Shown here one piece after another: positions 1 to 7,996 of a stretch of 22,153 bases of DNA. The number at the start of each line of letters is the position of its first letter. Within the stretch, counting starts at the first letter, position 1. Location of the stretch: the NCBI GenBank assembly GCA_041191405.1, contig JBEEOW010000045.1:1-22153 (forward strand), in the 5' to 3' direction. The DNA is from JBEEOW01 sp041191405. Lineage in GTDB: Bacteria > Bacteroidota > Bacteroidia > Cytophagales > UBA9547. The notes under the pieces were generated by a model. It was not told the DNA's origin. It saw only the letters and a program-made list of their open reading frames with translations, and ran no database searches. The translations under genes and the position numbers were made by a program.

Positions 1-339
1 ATAAAAGGATACTTAAATAACTGTTATTTACTAGATACCACCATCACAGTAGAAATAGTAAACTGTACAGTAGAAGCGAGAAATACCATATCTCCTAATA
101 ATGATGGGCAGAATGATTTCTGGGAAATTAAAGGAATTGAAAAATATCCTGATGCAAGTTTAGAAATTTTTGACCGTTGGGGACAAAAAATAAAAGTAAT
201 AAATAAAAATATTCCTTTCCAAGCATGGGATGGTAAAAATAATGATGGAGTAATGCTTGAAGAAGGTACTTATTACTATGTAATCAATTTCCCTAACTCT
301 ACTTTAAATATTAAAGGGCATATTACTATCCTTAAATAA
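1..339 (+). CDS. T9SS type B sorting domain protein, C-terminal part (5' end outside window)
   Basis: Only the last 112 codons are visible; reading frame 1 is open from the first base to a TAA at 337-339. The segment is a gliding-motility-associated C-terminal domain (CHU_C / TIGR04131 type): it carries SPNNDGQNDFW, then IFDRWGQ, a WDGKNNDG turn, EGTYYYVI and the terminal KGHITILK. In this family the domain directs a large exported protein through the type IX secretion system to the cell surface. The body of the protein lies upstream, so its function cannot be told. The gene is followed within 20 bases by an ECF-like promoter motif and then by a terminator. Confidence 0.93.
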   Translation: MKGYLNNCYLLDTTITVEIVNCTVEARNTISPNNDGQNDFWEIKGIEKYPDASLEIFDRWGQKIKVINKNIPFQAWDGKNNDGVMLEEGTYYYVINFPNSTLNIKGHITILK

Positions 340-355
340 AAAAATCAAAAAATGT

Positions 356-382
356 GTTACTTTTTAAACCTATCATTGTCTA
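356..382 (+). promoter_or_regulatory. ECF-like promoter motif, copy 1 (orphan)
   Basis: GTTAC at 356-360 followed by T5 and, exactly 15 nt later, TTGTCTA at 376-382. It has the same form as six other copies in the window. Unlike them it is not followed by a coding start: the terminator at 443-470 comes first. Confidence 0.6.
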
Positions 383-442
383 GTAAGTAATATTGTTATT
401 TTATCTGTGGGGGATAAGTAATTAATAAGAAGTGTGTTTTGC

Positions 443-476
443 AAAAGGGCTCTCATTTGGGAGCCCTTTTGTTTTT
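443..476 (+). terminator. Rho-independent terminator
   Basis: A 10-bp perfect stem, AAAAGGGCTC (443-452) with GAGCCCTTTT (461-470), is followed by a T-rich tract. It would end transcripts from the T9SS type B gene and from the orphan promoter at 356-382. It has the same stem type as the terminator at 18037-18067. Confidence 0.85.
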
Positions 477-506
477 ATTCTTCAATAAAAAAATCTAAAA
501 AAACTT

Positions 507-534
507 GTTACTTTTTGAAACTTACTATGTCTTA
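507..534 (+). promoter_or_regulatory. ECF-like promoter motif, copy 2 (for 585-2225)
   Basis: GTTAC at 507-511, T5, then ATGTCTTA at 527-534 with 15 nt between the two boxes. The start codon at 585 lies about 50 nt downstream, which leaves a short leader of around 40 nt. Confidence 0.65.
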
Positions 535-584
535 GAAAAGGAATACAATCCTTTATTAAATATATAAAAAATAATTACCACCAT

Positions 585-2225
585 ATGAAAAAACAATTAC
601 TCATCTTATCAACACTATTTATCACATACAATACCTCCGCCCAAGTAGGTATAGGCACTACATCGCCTAGCAACGACTTAGATGTTGAAAGCAGCAGCGC
701 ATCAGCAACAGCTGTCGACATTAACAATACCTCTACTGGCGACCCTAAAATTAATTTACAAGTAGGCGGTACCACCACTTTTTCAATTGGTATAGATAAT
801 TCTGATTCTGATAAATTAAAAATAGGAACATCGGCTTTAGAAACCAATACACGCTTAACTATAGATGCTTCTGGTAATGTTGGTATTGGAACTACTACAC
901 CAACTGCAGCATTAACTGTTAATGGAAATATATTTTTGCCCGCATCATCAACCGAAGGTAGAAATTTAAAAATTGGAACGGGTAGAACAGGTAATGGATT
1001 TGCTTTTATTGATTTTATTGGAGATGCAACATATACAGATTATGGCTTGAGAATTATGCGAAATAATTTTGGCGAAAATGCTGATGCAAACATTTTGAAT
1101 AGAGGTACAGGTATTTTGGCCATAACCGCTTATGATGCAGGAAGTATAGACTTAAAAACCAATAATACAGCTCGACTTAGTATCACGAGTGAAGGGCTTG
1201 TTGGAATTGGTACTTCATCGCCTAGCGAGAAATTGGATATCCAAAGTAGTGATGCTAATAAAACTGCTGTGGATATTAACAATACAGGAGGTGGCGACCC
1301 CAAAATTAATTTACAAGTTGGAGGTACAACTAAATTTTCTATTGGTGTGGATAATGATGATGCCGATAAACTAAAAATTGGAACTTCGGCTTTAGAAACT
1401 GATACTCGCTTAACTATAGATGCTTCTGGTAATGTTGGGATTGGAACAACAACACCAGCAGCTAAGTTAGATGTAAAAGGAGAGTTTATATTGACTAGAG
1501 GAAATGCATTAGATGGATTCTCAAGTACTTTTGGCAATAGCAGCTTTAATTTCACTGGAAACACTGCAGCTAATAGAGTGCTTACCGTTCATGGCGGACC
1601 AAATGCTGGAACTGCCTATAATAATATTGTTGTTGATTTTTACGGGAATGATGGAACAAATTTTTTACCCGGTTTTACGATGCTAAGGTCAGGCAACGTA
1701 GGTATAGGAACTATTACGCCAAGTTATCGATTATCTGTCAACGGCCAACCAGGTGCAAACGGTTACACCGCCTTTACAAACTATAGTGATAGCCGTTTAA
1801 AAACCAATGTTTCTAGTTTAGATACAGGGGCTTTGCATAAAATACTTCAACTAAGACCAGTGCAATTTCAGTACAACGATAAGTACTTACAACTTTACCC
1901 AAATTCTGATTTAAACAAAGTGCACAAAGGATTTATAGCGCAAGAAATTCAGCAAGTTTTTCCTGAAATGGTATCGGAAATGAAGGAATCTCCTGATAGC
2001 GTAAAATATTTAGACTTAGATGTATCGCACCTTCAAGTGTATTTGGTAAAAGCCTTACAAGAACAACAAGCAATTATCAATGCTCAGAAAAAGGAAATAG
2101 ATGCACAAAAAGCAGAAATTGATGCATTAAAACAAAACGCATTAAAAGTAGCAGAGTTAGAAAGCAAAATGAATGCTATGCTTTTGTTGCTTCATAAAAA
2201 AGAAGAAGTTACAGCGAAGCAGTAA
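585..2225 (+). CDS. VGIGTTxP-repeat stalk protein with C-terminal S74 intramolecular chaperone domain
   Basis: A 546-residue exported protein. A signal peptide (about residues 1-19) ends in SAQ. Two copies of an 85-residue module follow (about 21-105 and 206-291), each opening with VGIGTxSP and closing with NVGIGTTTP; this pattern is typical of trimeric beta-stalk or tail-fibre-like proteins. The C-terminal part has the Peptidase_S74 / tail-spike chaperone signature: SDSRLKTNV with candidate Ser401 and Lys406 at the S+5 spacing of the autocleavage dyad, then GFIAQEIQ, VFPEMV and a long terminal coiled coil (about 485-540). In phage tail spikes this domain drives trimer folding and then cuts itself off; that the same happens here is inferred. 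No T9SS sorting domain is present. The first module is shared closely with the genes at 2421 and 13257. Confidence 0.88.
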   Translation: MKKQLLILSTLFITYNTSAQVGIGTTSPSNDLDVESSSASATAVDINNTSTGDPKINLQVGGTTTFSIGIDNSDSDKLKIGTSALETNTRLTIDASGNVGIGTTTPTAALTVNGNIFLPASSTEGRNLKIGTGRTGNGFAFIDFIGDATYTDYGLRIMRNNFGENADANILNRGTGILAITAYDAGSIDLKTNNTARLSITSEGLVGIGTSSPSEKLDIQSSDANKTAVDINNTGGGDPKINLQVGGTTKFSIGVDNDDADKLKIGTSALETDTRLTIDASGNVGIGTTTPAAKLDVKGEFILTRGNALDGFSSTFGNSSFNFTGNTAANRVLTVHGGPNAGTAYNNIVVDFYGNDGTNFLPGFTMLRSGNVGIGTITPSYRLSVNGQPGANGYTAFTNYSDSRLKTNVSSLDTGALHKILQLRPVQFQYNDKYLQLYPNSDLNKVHKGFIAQEIQQVFPEMVSEMKESPDSVKYLDLDVSHLQVYLVKALQEQQAIINAQKKEIDAQKAEIDALKQNALKVAELESKMNAMLLLLHKKEEVTAKQ

Positions 2226-2258
2226 GTATGTTTGTATTTTAAAGTAACTTAACTCTAC

Positions 2259-2305
2259 AACCCCGACCCCTAACAGGTTTTTAAAACCTGTAAGGGGTTG
2301 GGGTT
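2259..2305 (+). terminator. Strong GC-rich hairpin, probable terminator
   Basis: An almost perfect inverted repeat starts AACCCCGACCCC at 2259 and ends GGGGTTGGGGTT at 2305, centred on ACAGGTTTTTAAAACCTGT. It has one G-T wobble and one A-A mismatch. It lies 34 nt after the stop at 2225, which suits termination of the stalk gene, although there is no long T tract after it. Confidence 0.65.
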
Positions 2306-2339
2306 TATGTTTAAACAAAAAAAAAACACCCAAAAACCT

Positions 2340-2366
2340 GTTACTTTTTGCAAACTACTTTGTCTT
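2340..2366 (+). promoter_or_regulatory. ECF-like promoter motif, copy 3 (for 2421-3839)
   Basis: GTTAC at 2340-2344, T5, 15 nt, then TTGTCTT at 2360-2366. The start codon at 2421 is about 55 nt downstream. Confidence 0.65.
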
Positions 2367-2420
2367 TGCAATAGAGCAACTTTATGTATAAAGATTAAAT
2401 ATCAAACAATAATCTAAATT

Positions 2421-3839
2421 ATGAAAAAACAATTCTTGAAAACTGCATTCAGCACACTGATTATCAGTGTTTTATGGGGGGGGGTAAATGCCCAAGTAGG
2501 CATTGGTACCACTTCGCCTACTGAAGCATTAGATGTAGAAACCAGCGATGCCACCAAAACAGCTATTGATATTAACAACACAGGCGGTGGCGACCCTAAA
2601 ATCAATTTGCAACTCAACGGAGTTTCTACTTTTTCTATAGGTATCGATAACTCCGATGCCGATAAATTAAAAATAGGTACAAGCGCACCTGAAACCAACA
2701 CTAGAGTTACCATTGATAACACAGGTAATGTAGGAGTGGGAACTTCTACACCAGGTGCAAAACTAGATGTAGACGGCTCTGCAACTTTTAACGAAAGTGG
2801 CGCAGCAGTAAATTTTAGGGTAGAAAGTGATGCCAATACACACATGTTATTTTTGGATGGAACAAACAACGAAATAGGTATTAATACATCTGCACCTAGC
2901 AGTACTTTAGATATACAAGGAAGTTTGGGTTATAAAGTAAATACTATAACAGCTGCCACCACTTTAAACCAAACACACAATGTGGTTTTGTGCAACACAG
3001 GTCCATACACTGTAACTTTACCTGCTGCTGCAACTAATAGTGGTAAAGTGTATTATATTAAAAATATTGATACCGATGGTGATGATATAACTATTGATGC
3101 TAATGCAAGTGAAACAATAGATGGTGATTTAACTTTTAGATTAGACCCTTACAAACATGCTGTTAGACTTATATGCGATGGAACAAATTGGCATGTAATT
3201 GAAGAATCTGGAAATAATACACAAAACAGCCAAAGTTCTTTTACTGTGGTTAATTGTAACGGAAGTATATTTAGTTGGAGTAATGTAACAAATGCAACAA
3301 CAGGTAAAGTTTGGATGGATAGAAACTTGGGTGCTAGCCAAGTAGCAACAAGTAGTACTGATGCAAATAGTTATGGAGACTTATACCAATGGGGAAGAGC
3401 AAAAGATGGACACCAATGCCGAACATCATCCACAACAGCAACACTAAGTAGAAATAATACACCTACACACGGAGATTTTATAACTAGCGCTGGTGATTGG
3501 CGAAGTTCGCAAAATGATAATTTGTGGCAAGGAGTAAGTGGAATTAATAATCCATGTCCAAGTGGGTATAGATTACCTACTGAAGCAGAATGGATTGCTG
3601 AAAGTGGAACGTGGGGTTCATCTAATCTTGCTGGAGCATTTGGCTCAGTATTAAGATTACCAGCCTCAGGAGGTAGAAATGGAACAACGGGTGCTTTATA
3701 TCAAGTAGGAACTAATGGTAGTTATTGGAGTAGTTCAATTAATGGAGCAGGATCAAGAGGGCCAGGTATTACTACTAGTGTTGATTATTTTACAACTCCA
3801 CGTGCTTTCGGATTAGCAGTTCGTTGTATAAAAAATTAA
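2421..3839 (+). CDS. VGIGTTxP stalk protein with C-terminal FISUMP (Fib_succ_major) domain
   Basis: A 472-residue exported protein. The signal peptide (1-24) ends in VNAQ. One 85-residue VGIGTTSP...VGVGTSTP module follows, then a second module (about 160-265) containing TITAATTLN, VTLPAAAT and NIDTDGDDITID, both shared with 13257-14822. The last ~200 residues are a Fibrobacter-succinogenes-major paralogous domain: WMDRNLGAS (298-306), LYQWGRAKDGHQC, NPCPSGYRLPTEAEW, a YWSSS turn at 435-439 and the terminal AVRCIKN. FISUMP domains occur on secreted proteins and look related to C-type-lectin-like folds; no ligand can be named. Codon use in the FISUMP tail is ordinary AT-rich, unlike the paralogue at 13257. 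The signal peptide contains a run of nine G (2476-2484). Confidence 0.9.
   Translation: MKKQFLKTAFSTLIISVLWGGVNAQVGIGTTSPTEALDVETSDATKTAIDINNTGGGDPKINLQLNGVSTFSIGIDNSDADKLKIGTSAPETNTRVTIDNTGNVGVGTSTPGAKLDVDGSATFNESGAAVNFRVESDANTHMLFLDGTNNEIGINTSAPSSTLDIQGSLGYKVNTITAATTLNQTHNVVLCNTGPYTVTLPAAATNSGKVYYIKNIDTDGDDITIDANASETIDGDLTFRLDPYKHAVRLICDGTNWHVIEESGNNTQNSQSSFTVVNCNGSIFSWSNVTNATTGKVWMDRNLGASQVATSSTDANSYGDLYQWGRAKDGHQCRTSSTTATLSRNNTPTHGDFITSAGDWRSSQNDNLWQGVSGINNPCPSGYRLPTEAEWIAESGTWGSSNLAGAFGSVLRLPASGGRNGTTGALYQVGTNGSYWSSSINGAGSRGPGITTSVDYFTTPRAFGLAVRCIKN
2476..2484 (+). repeat. G9 homopolymer inside signal peptide
   Basis: Nine consecutive G encode part of W-G-G-V in the signal peptide of 2421-3839. 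Runs of this length are unusual in such AT-rich DNA and are prone to slippage; losing or gaining one base would shift the frame after about 20 codons. Confidence 0.9.
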
Positions 3840-3897
3840 AAAATAAATAGTATTTAAAAGTAAAACGATTTATACACTGTATAAGGTCTGTTTCTCG

Positions 3898-3955
3898 CAT
3901 TCTCTCGGCTCCAGCCGAGTGAATGTTTTTTAAAAGACATCTTTCCGCTTTTATT
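3898..3955 (+). repeat. Intergenic hairpin element, copy A (also likely terminator)
   Basis: CTCGGCT (3904-3910), loop CC, AGCCGAG (3913-3919), extended by CATTC/GAATG arms (3898-3902 and 3921-3925) around a T-T mismatch, then a run of T. The downstream part (TAAAA, CATCTT, CCG, TTTATTT) matches copies B (12430) and C (14906). It lies about 60 nt after the stop of the FISUMP gene ending at 3839. Confidence 0.7.
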
Positions 3956-4154
3956 TGTTGTGGTAGATGTTAAACCTTACACATATAATTGCTAAAGATA
4001 AAATACTAGCTAAAAATAATATCCAAGATTGTTAACATACTTATCAGATTTTAAAAATTTGTTAGGTGTTTTTTATAATATTTTTAATATAGATATAATT
4101 ACAAGAACTTAAAACTTTAATATTTAATTTTTTTAAAATAAAATATTAAATCTT

Positions 4155-4181
4155 GTTACTTTTTTAATAATTATTTGTCTA
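4155..4181 (+). promoter_or_regulatory. ECF-like promoter motif, copy 4 (for 4224)
   Basis: GTTAC at 4155-4159, T-rich, 15 nt, then TTGTCTA at 4175-4181. The start codon at 4224 is about 45 nt downstream. Confidence 0.62.
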
Positions 4182-4223
4182 ATGAATGTAAATCAATTTA
4201 CAACAATCTAAACTATATTAATT

Positions 4224-4646
4224 ATGAAAAAATTATTTCTTTTGATTTCAGTTTTTAGTGTTGGAATTATATCACAAGCCGCACATATTAGTGGGGTAAA
4301 ATTTAATAATATTTGTACTCAAAATACGGGTAGTACCGATAATGAAGATTTTAGAAATTTGGCTCCAGTAATGATTTATAATGGCTATTCAGAAAATTTC
4401 GAAATTGAAGTAAATTGGAATTCACCTGATTACAGACCAAATAGAATTCAGTTTTGGATTGATATGAACGCTGACAAAAAAGAGTCAAATAATGAATATT
4501 TTACTTATACAATAAGTTTGTCAGGAATTTCAGGTACCAAAGTTAAAGTTTCTATCAATAATTTTACTACTCCAACAAGTACCTCTTTAAAAAAAGATGC
4601 TGCTCTTAATATGAAAATTAGCATGTTTATGTTAATTCTGGAATAG
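4224..4646 (+). CDS. GEVED-like T9SS cargo protein, 5' half (frameshifted)
   Basis: These 140 codons begin with a clear signal peptide (about 1-19, ending SQAA) and continue with a GEVED-like segment: EDFRNLAP, NFEIEVNWNS and IQFWIDMNADKKESNNEYF. Homologous domains usually have an Asp-rich VWIDWNxDG core. The frame ends at 4646 just after the family-typical NMKIS stretch, with a short unrelated tail. The -1 frame continues smoothly (HVYVNSGIGRINSEL...) into the 3' half, so this is most likely one gene of about 400 codons broken by a single missing base near 4619-4622. Whether that is real, a phase-off state or a sequencing error cannot be told here. Confidence 0.75.
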   Translation: MKKLFLLISVFSVGIISQAAHISGVKFNNICTQNTGSTDNEDFRNLAPVMIYNGYSENFEIEVNWNSPDYRPNRIQFWIDMNADKKESNNEYFTYTISLSGISGTKVKVSINNFTTPTSTSLKKDAALNMKISMFMLILE

Positions 4647-4663
4647 GAAGAATTAATTCAGAA

Positions 4664-5425
4664 TTGTATTGGATTACCTTTAGGTCGGTTGATTTTCCAC
4701 ACATTACTAAAAATGTTTTTAACAGTAAGACAATTAATGACCCTAAACCTGATTTCTTAGCTGATTTTTCAGAATCATCAATTACTGAAACAAATAAGGT
4801 TTCATTTAATTATGTTAAAGGTACAATGACGCCTGGAATGATCACTGTAAAAAGAGAGAATTCAAATGTTACACCTAAATATGTATTAGTTTATGTAGAT
4901 TTTAATAAAAATGGTTCTTATAGTGCAGATGAAATAATTTATAATTCTGCAATATCAACTTGGTCTACAACAGTATTATCAAAAGATATTTATTATGAAT
5001 TTAAATTGCCAGTAAGTAAAACTGTAACTTTAAATAGCCCTTATAAATTTAAAGTTGTAGTGACTGATGCCAATTTGATTGGGGAGGCTCAACAATATAC
5101 TGTATATTTTAAAAATTCAACTTCACGAATGGGGGATGAGTCAAATATTGAAAATGCAGATGTTAATGATTTAAAACCAAAATTAGATTTACAGATGTAT
5201 CCAAATCCTTTTGCTTCGTCGTTGAATGTATGTGCATCTGTTAATTCTTCAACAGTTGAAGTTGCTATTTATAATTTAGATGGAGACAAAATTTTATCTC
5301 AATCTATAGTTTCAGAAAATAATAAAGTGAATACAACATTTAATACTGAGTCGTTAGCAAATGGTATTTATTTAGTTAGAATTGTAGATGGAGATAATGT
5401 AATATCTTATAAAGTTAGTAAATAA
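4664..5425 (+). CDS. GEVED-like T9SS cargo protein, 3' half with type A sorting domain
   Basis: The open frame runs from 4622 (after a TAG at 4619-4621); 4664 is a TTG and I doubt it is a real start. It carries a second GEVED-like segment (KYVLVYVDFNKNGSYSADEIIYN) and a C-terminal Por_Secre_tail / TIGR04183 type A sorting domain: MYPNPFASSLNV, VEVAIYNLDGDKI and GIYLVRIVDGDNVISYKV. On its own it lacks a signal peptide and a good start, so it should be read together with 4224-4646. A CCTGTGG/CCACAGG hairpin follows the stop. Confidence 0.75.
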   Translation: MYWITFRSVDFPHITKNVFNSKTINDPKPDFLADFSESSITETNKVSFNYVKGTMTPGMITVKRENSNVTPKYVLVYVDFNKNGSYSADEIIYNSAISTWSTTVLSKDIYYEFKLPVSKTVTLNSPYKFKVVVTDANLIGEAQQYTVYFKNSTSRMGDESNIENADVNDLKPKLDLQMYPNPFASSLNVCASVNSSTVEVAIYNLDGDKILSQSIVSENNKVNTTFNTESLANGIYLVRIVDGDNVISYKVSK

Positions 5426-5435
5426 ATAATCTTTT

Positions 5436-5464
5436 CCTGTGGTATTTATCAAACCTGCCACAGG
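5436..5464 (+). terminator. Possible terminator hairpin
   Basis: CCTGTGG (5436-5442) pairs with CCACAGG (5458-5464) across a 15-nt loop, 10 nt after the stop at 5425; an AT-rich stretch with a T run follows. It marks the probable end of the T9SS cargo transcript. Confidence 0.55.
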
Positions 5465-5729
5465 ATGATTTTTAAAATCTATTTGGGATAATTCATTATT
5501 TAACCTAAAATGTCTATCATTAAAGTCTATATTAATAATTTTTTTCACTCCAATTCAATAAACGAATAAGTTGATTGTTATTAATTCCAAACTTAATATT
5601 AAATAAATTCTAAATAATATAACTAAATCTTAGACTAAATGGAATTTGTGTTGAATCTTCCTTTATTAGTGCTACACTTATTTAATAATCAAGCATAATT
5701 TTGATTTAAATTTATAAATAGAATTATTC
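5465..5729 (+). promoter_or_regulatory. Leader region of the eight-gene run with candidate housekeeping -7 box
   Basis: There is no gene here. TAATTTTG at 5696-5703 fits the Bacteroidota sigma-A -7 consensus TAnnTTTG and lies 26 nt before the ATG at 5730. I find no convincing TTTG at the -33 distance, so the promoter is tentative, perhaps activator-dependent. The ECF-like motif is absent. Confidence 0.4.
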
Positions 5730-6176
5730 ATGCTTATTACAACAACAAAAAAACTAAAATTACCTGCCTCTGAAGTTTGGAATGTACTTGGAGAAGGATT
5801 TGGAAATGTGATGTGGATTAACGGAGTTAAATCTTGCAAGTTCGATGGAGATTTAAAAATTGGAAATGCCAGAGTTGTAGAAATGACAGGGATGGGAACT
5901 GTTACTGAACGACTAGAATTATTCAATCCTCAATCACATACAATTCGTTATTCGGTTGAAGGTGGTTTGCCAATTATCAAAAATGCAAGTAATCATTGGA
6001 CAATTGAAAAAATCGATGACCAAAATTGTATCATCACTTGTCAATCAAATTTAAAAGTTAAGGCTTTTGTATTTTTTCTTTCTCCTTTATTGAGATTTTT
6101 AATGGCAAGTACTGTTAAAGGTTTGATTGAAATGTTAGAAAAAGAAGTTATGAGAAAAATTCAATTAACTAAATGA
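5730..6176 (+). CDS. SRPBCC-family protein
   Basis: A 148-residue protein without a signal peptide. It fits the START-like/polyketide-cyclase (SRPBCC) pattern: an opening strand MLITTTKKLKLPASEVWNVL, then WINGVKSCKFDGDLKIGNARVVEM, TERLELFNPQSHTIRYSVEGG, an NHWTIEKIDD strand and a long C-terminal helix ending the hydrophobic cavity. Members bind small hydrophobic ligands or act as cyclases; no substrate can be assigned. It is first in a tight gene run: the next start is 3 nt after its stop. Confidence 0.75.
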   Translation: MLITTTKKLKLPASEVWNVLGEGFGNVMWINGVKSCKFDGDLKIGNARVVEMTGMGTVTERLELFNPQSHTIRYSVEGGLPIIKNASNHWTIEKIDDQNCIITCQSNLKVKAFVFFLSPLLRFLMASTVKGLIEMLEKEVMRKIQLTK

Positions 6177-6179
6177 TTT

Positions 6180-6989
6180 ATGATGAAAAATATGCGATTT
6201 AAAAAAGTAATAGTAATTTCGTTAAGTGTATTGACTTTTCTTTATCTTGGTTTTTGTATACTATTTTATTCAACCCAAGAAAATTTCTTATTTCCTGCCA
6301 AGAAAATTGAATTTAATTTTAAAATAAATTCTTCACTCAATTTTGAGGAATTAACTTTAAAAGTTTCAAAAGATGTTCAACTAAGTGGTATATTGTTTAA
6401 AGCTGATAAACCAAAAGGAGTAGTTCTTCATTTTCATGGAAATGAACAGAATATTCTTGATATGGAGTCATTAGCAAAACCATTTGTAGGTATGGGATAT
6501 AGTTTTGTTGCAATGGATTACAGAACTTACGGTAAAAGTACGGGTACATTAAGTGAAGAAAATCTATTCTCAGATGCAAAACTTTTTTTAGAATTACTTG
6601 AAAAAAGAGGATGGAAACAATCCGACATAATTTTGATGGGACACTCCATTGGAACCGGAATTGCTACCCAATTAGCATCCATTTCCAATACAAAAGCCTT
6701 AATACTTTATGCTCCATATTATACTTTTAAAGACTTGATTTCTGAAAAAATGCCAATTTTACCAATAGGAATGTTAATAAAGTATCCATTGAATTCTGCT
6801 AAATATATGGAAAGCGTTAATTGTCCTGTACTTATCTTACATGGGACTTTGGATGAGCTTGTGCCTATAAATCACGCAATAAAGTTATCTAAAATCAATG
6901 GAAAGTTAATTTCAATTGAGAATGGTAAACATGAAAATCTTACAGAATTTAATGAATTTTGGTTGGAAATCTCACAATTTCTAAAATAG
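6180..6989 (+). CDS. Membrane-anchored alpha/beta hydrolase
   Basis: A 269-residue protein. An N-terminal transmembrane helix (about 9-29) is followed by an alpha/beta-hydrolase fold. The oxyanion-site motif HFHGN, nucleophile elbow GHSIGTG (Ser156), acid in HGTLDELVP (Asp225) and base in GKHENL (His251) give a complete catalytic triad. It resembles the BEM46/ABHD13-type hydrolases (serine aminopeptidase S33 family). The substrate is unknown; its place among SDR enzymes and an SRPBCC protein suggests small-molecule or lipid metabolism (inference). A second in-frame ATG at 6183 cannot be excluded as the start. Confidence 0.85.
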   Translation: MMKNMRFKKVIVISLSVLTFLYLGFCILFYSTQENFLFPAKKIEFNFKINSSLNFEELTLKVSKDVQLSGILFKADKPKGVVLHFHGNEQNILDMESLAKPFVGMGYSFVAMDYRTYGKSTGTLSEENLFSDAKLFLELLEKRGWKQSDIILMGHSIGTGIATQLASISNTKALILYAPYYTFKDLISEKMPILPIGMLIKYPLNSAKYMESVNCPVLILHGTLDELVPINHAIKLSKINGKLISIENGKHENLTEFNEFWLEISQFLK

Positions 6990-7016
6990 ACCTTTATTTA
7001 ATTTTAATAAAATATA

Positions 7017-7964
7017 ATGGAAAATATGAAATTTCAAACAGCATTTGATGTTGTGAAAAACCAAGATTTGAGTGGTAAAGTATTTTTAGTAACTGGAGGT
7101 TATTCTGGACTTGGAGCAGTTACTGTTAAAGCACTTTTAAAAGCTAAAGCTAAAGTAATAATTGTTGGACGAAACAAGGCTTCTCAGGATAAATTTGTAC
7201 AAGAATTATTAGTTAATAAAGATTTTAAAGTTTCAGTCAATCAAATAGATGCTGAATACACAATGGATTTAGCCGATTTATCATCGGTAAGTAAATTCGC
7301 AAAATATATAGATGGTAAATACAATCAAATTGATGTTCTTATAAATAATGCTGGTATTATGCGAACTCCTCCAGGTAAAACGAAAGATGGATTCGAAATT
7401 CAGATGGGAACAAATGTAATTGGACATTTTCTTTTAGCTAAAATTTTAGCCCCAAAAACCAAAAGACAAGTATGGCTATCTTCGCTTGCGCACAAATTAA
7501 TGGATCAATATCCTGGAGAAGAAAGTCTTGAGAATGCTCCTCGCATTGATTTTGAAATGATATCTATGGTAGATAATAACAATTATAATTCATGGAGAAG
7601 ATATCAGCAATCTAAATTAGGTAACATTTTATTATCGAAACAATTCATTAAAGAATACCCAAACTTACAAAGTTATTCTGTACACCCTGGAGCAGTTCAA
7701 ACAAATATTTCAAGACATTATACTATTTGGGAGTTATTGAAAGCTATTCCCAAATTAATAAAATTAGGTCAATTAAAAATGTTGAAACCAGAATCTGGTG
7801 CTACTACTCAAGTTTATTGCTCAGTTGCATCAGAAAATGTATTAGAGAATGGTGCTTATTATTACAACTGTAATGTTGAACAATCCTCAAAAGCTTCTCA
7901 TAATGAAGTAGATGCTAAAAAATTATATGATTTCTGTGATAATGTGACGAAATCATTTCAATAA
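7017..7964 (+). CDS. SDR-family NAD(P)-dependent oxidoreductase
   Basis: A 315-residue classical short-chain dehydrogenase of the retinol-dehydrogenase/WWOX-like type. Cofactor motif TGGYSGLG (26-33), NNAG (110-113), active-site serine in WLSSLAH (155/156), YQQSK with Tyr196 and Lys200, and the HPGAVQTN segment (223-230) are all present, so it should be active. The substrate is unknown. It starts 27 nt after the hydrolase, in the same direction, as part of the 5730-11826 run. Confidence 0.9.
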   Translation: MENMKFQTAFDVVKNQDLSGKVFLVTGGYSGLGAVTVKALLKAKAKVIIVGRNKASQDKFVQELLVNKDFKVSVNQIDAEYTMDLADLSSVSKFAKYIDGKYNQIDVLINNAGIMRTPPGKTKDGFEIQMGTNVIGHFLLAKILAPKTKRQVWLSSLAHKLMDQYPGEESLENAPRIDFEMISMVDNNNYNSWRRYQQSKLGNILLSKQFIKEYPNLQSYSVHPGAVQTNISRHYTIWELLKAIPKLIKLGQLKMLKPESGATTQVYCSVASENVLENGAYYYNCNVEQSSKASHNEVDAKKLYDFCDNVTKSFQ

Positions 7965-7996
7965 TTTATAACTATAGGAGAATTGATTAATAACTT

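Larger units (their letters stand above)
3840..4223 (+). other. Intergenic region
   Basis: It holds hairpin copy A (3898-3955), about 200 nt of AT-rich sequence in which I see no gene, and ECF-like promoter copy 4 at 4155-4181. Confidence 0.7.

Noticed and set aside
1130..1564. Minus-strand ORF of 144 codons opposite the stalk gene
   Set aside because: It mirrors the repetitive coding frame of 585-2225, its encoded sequence has no fold-like pattern, and the same artefact appears opposite the homologous modules at 575-847, 2414-2869 and 13430-13717.
6397..6579. Minus-strand ORF inside the hydrolase gene
   Set aside because: It is short, lies opposite the conserved HFHGN region, and has no supporting feature.
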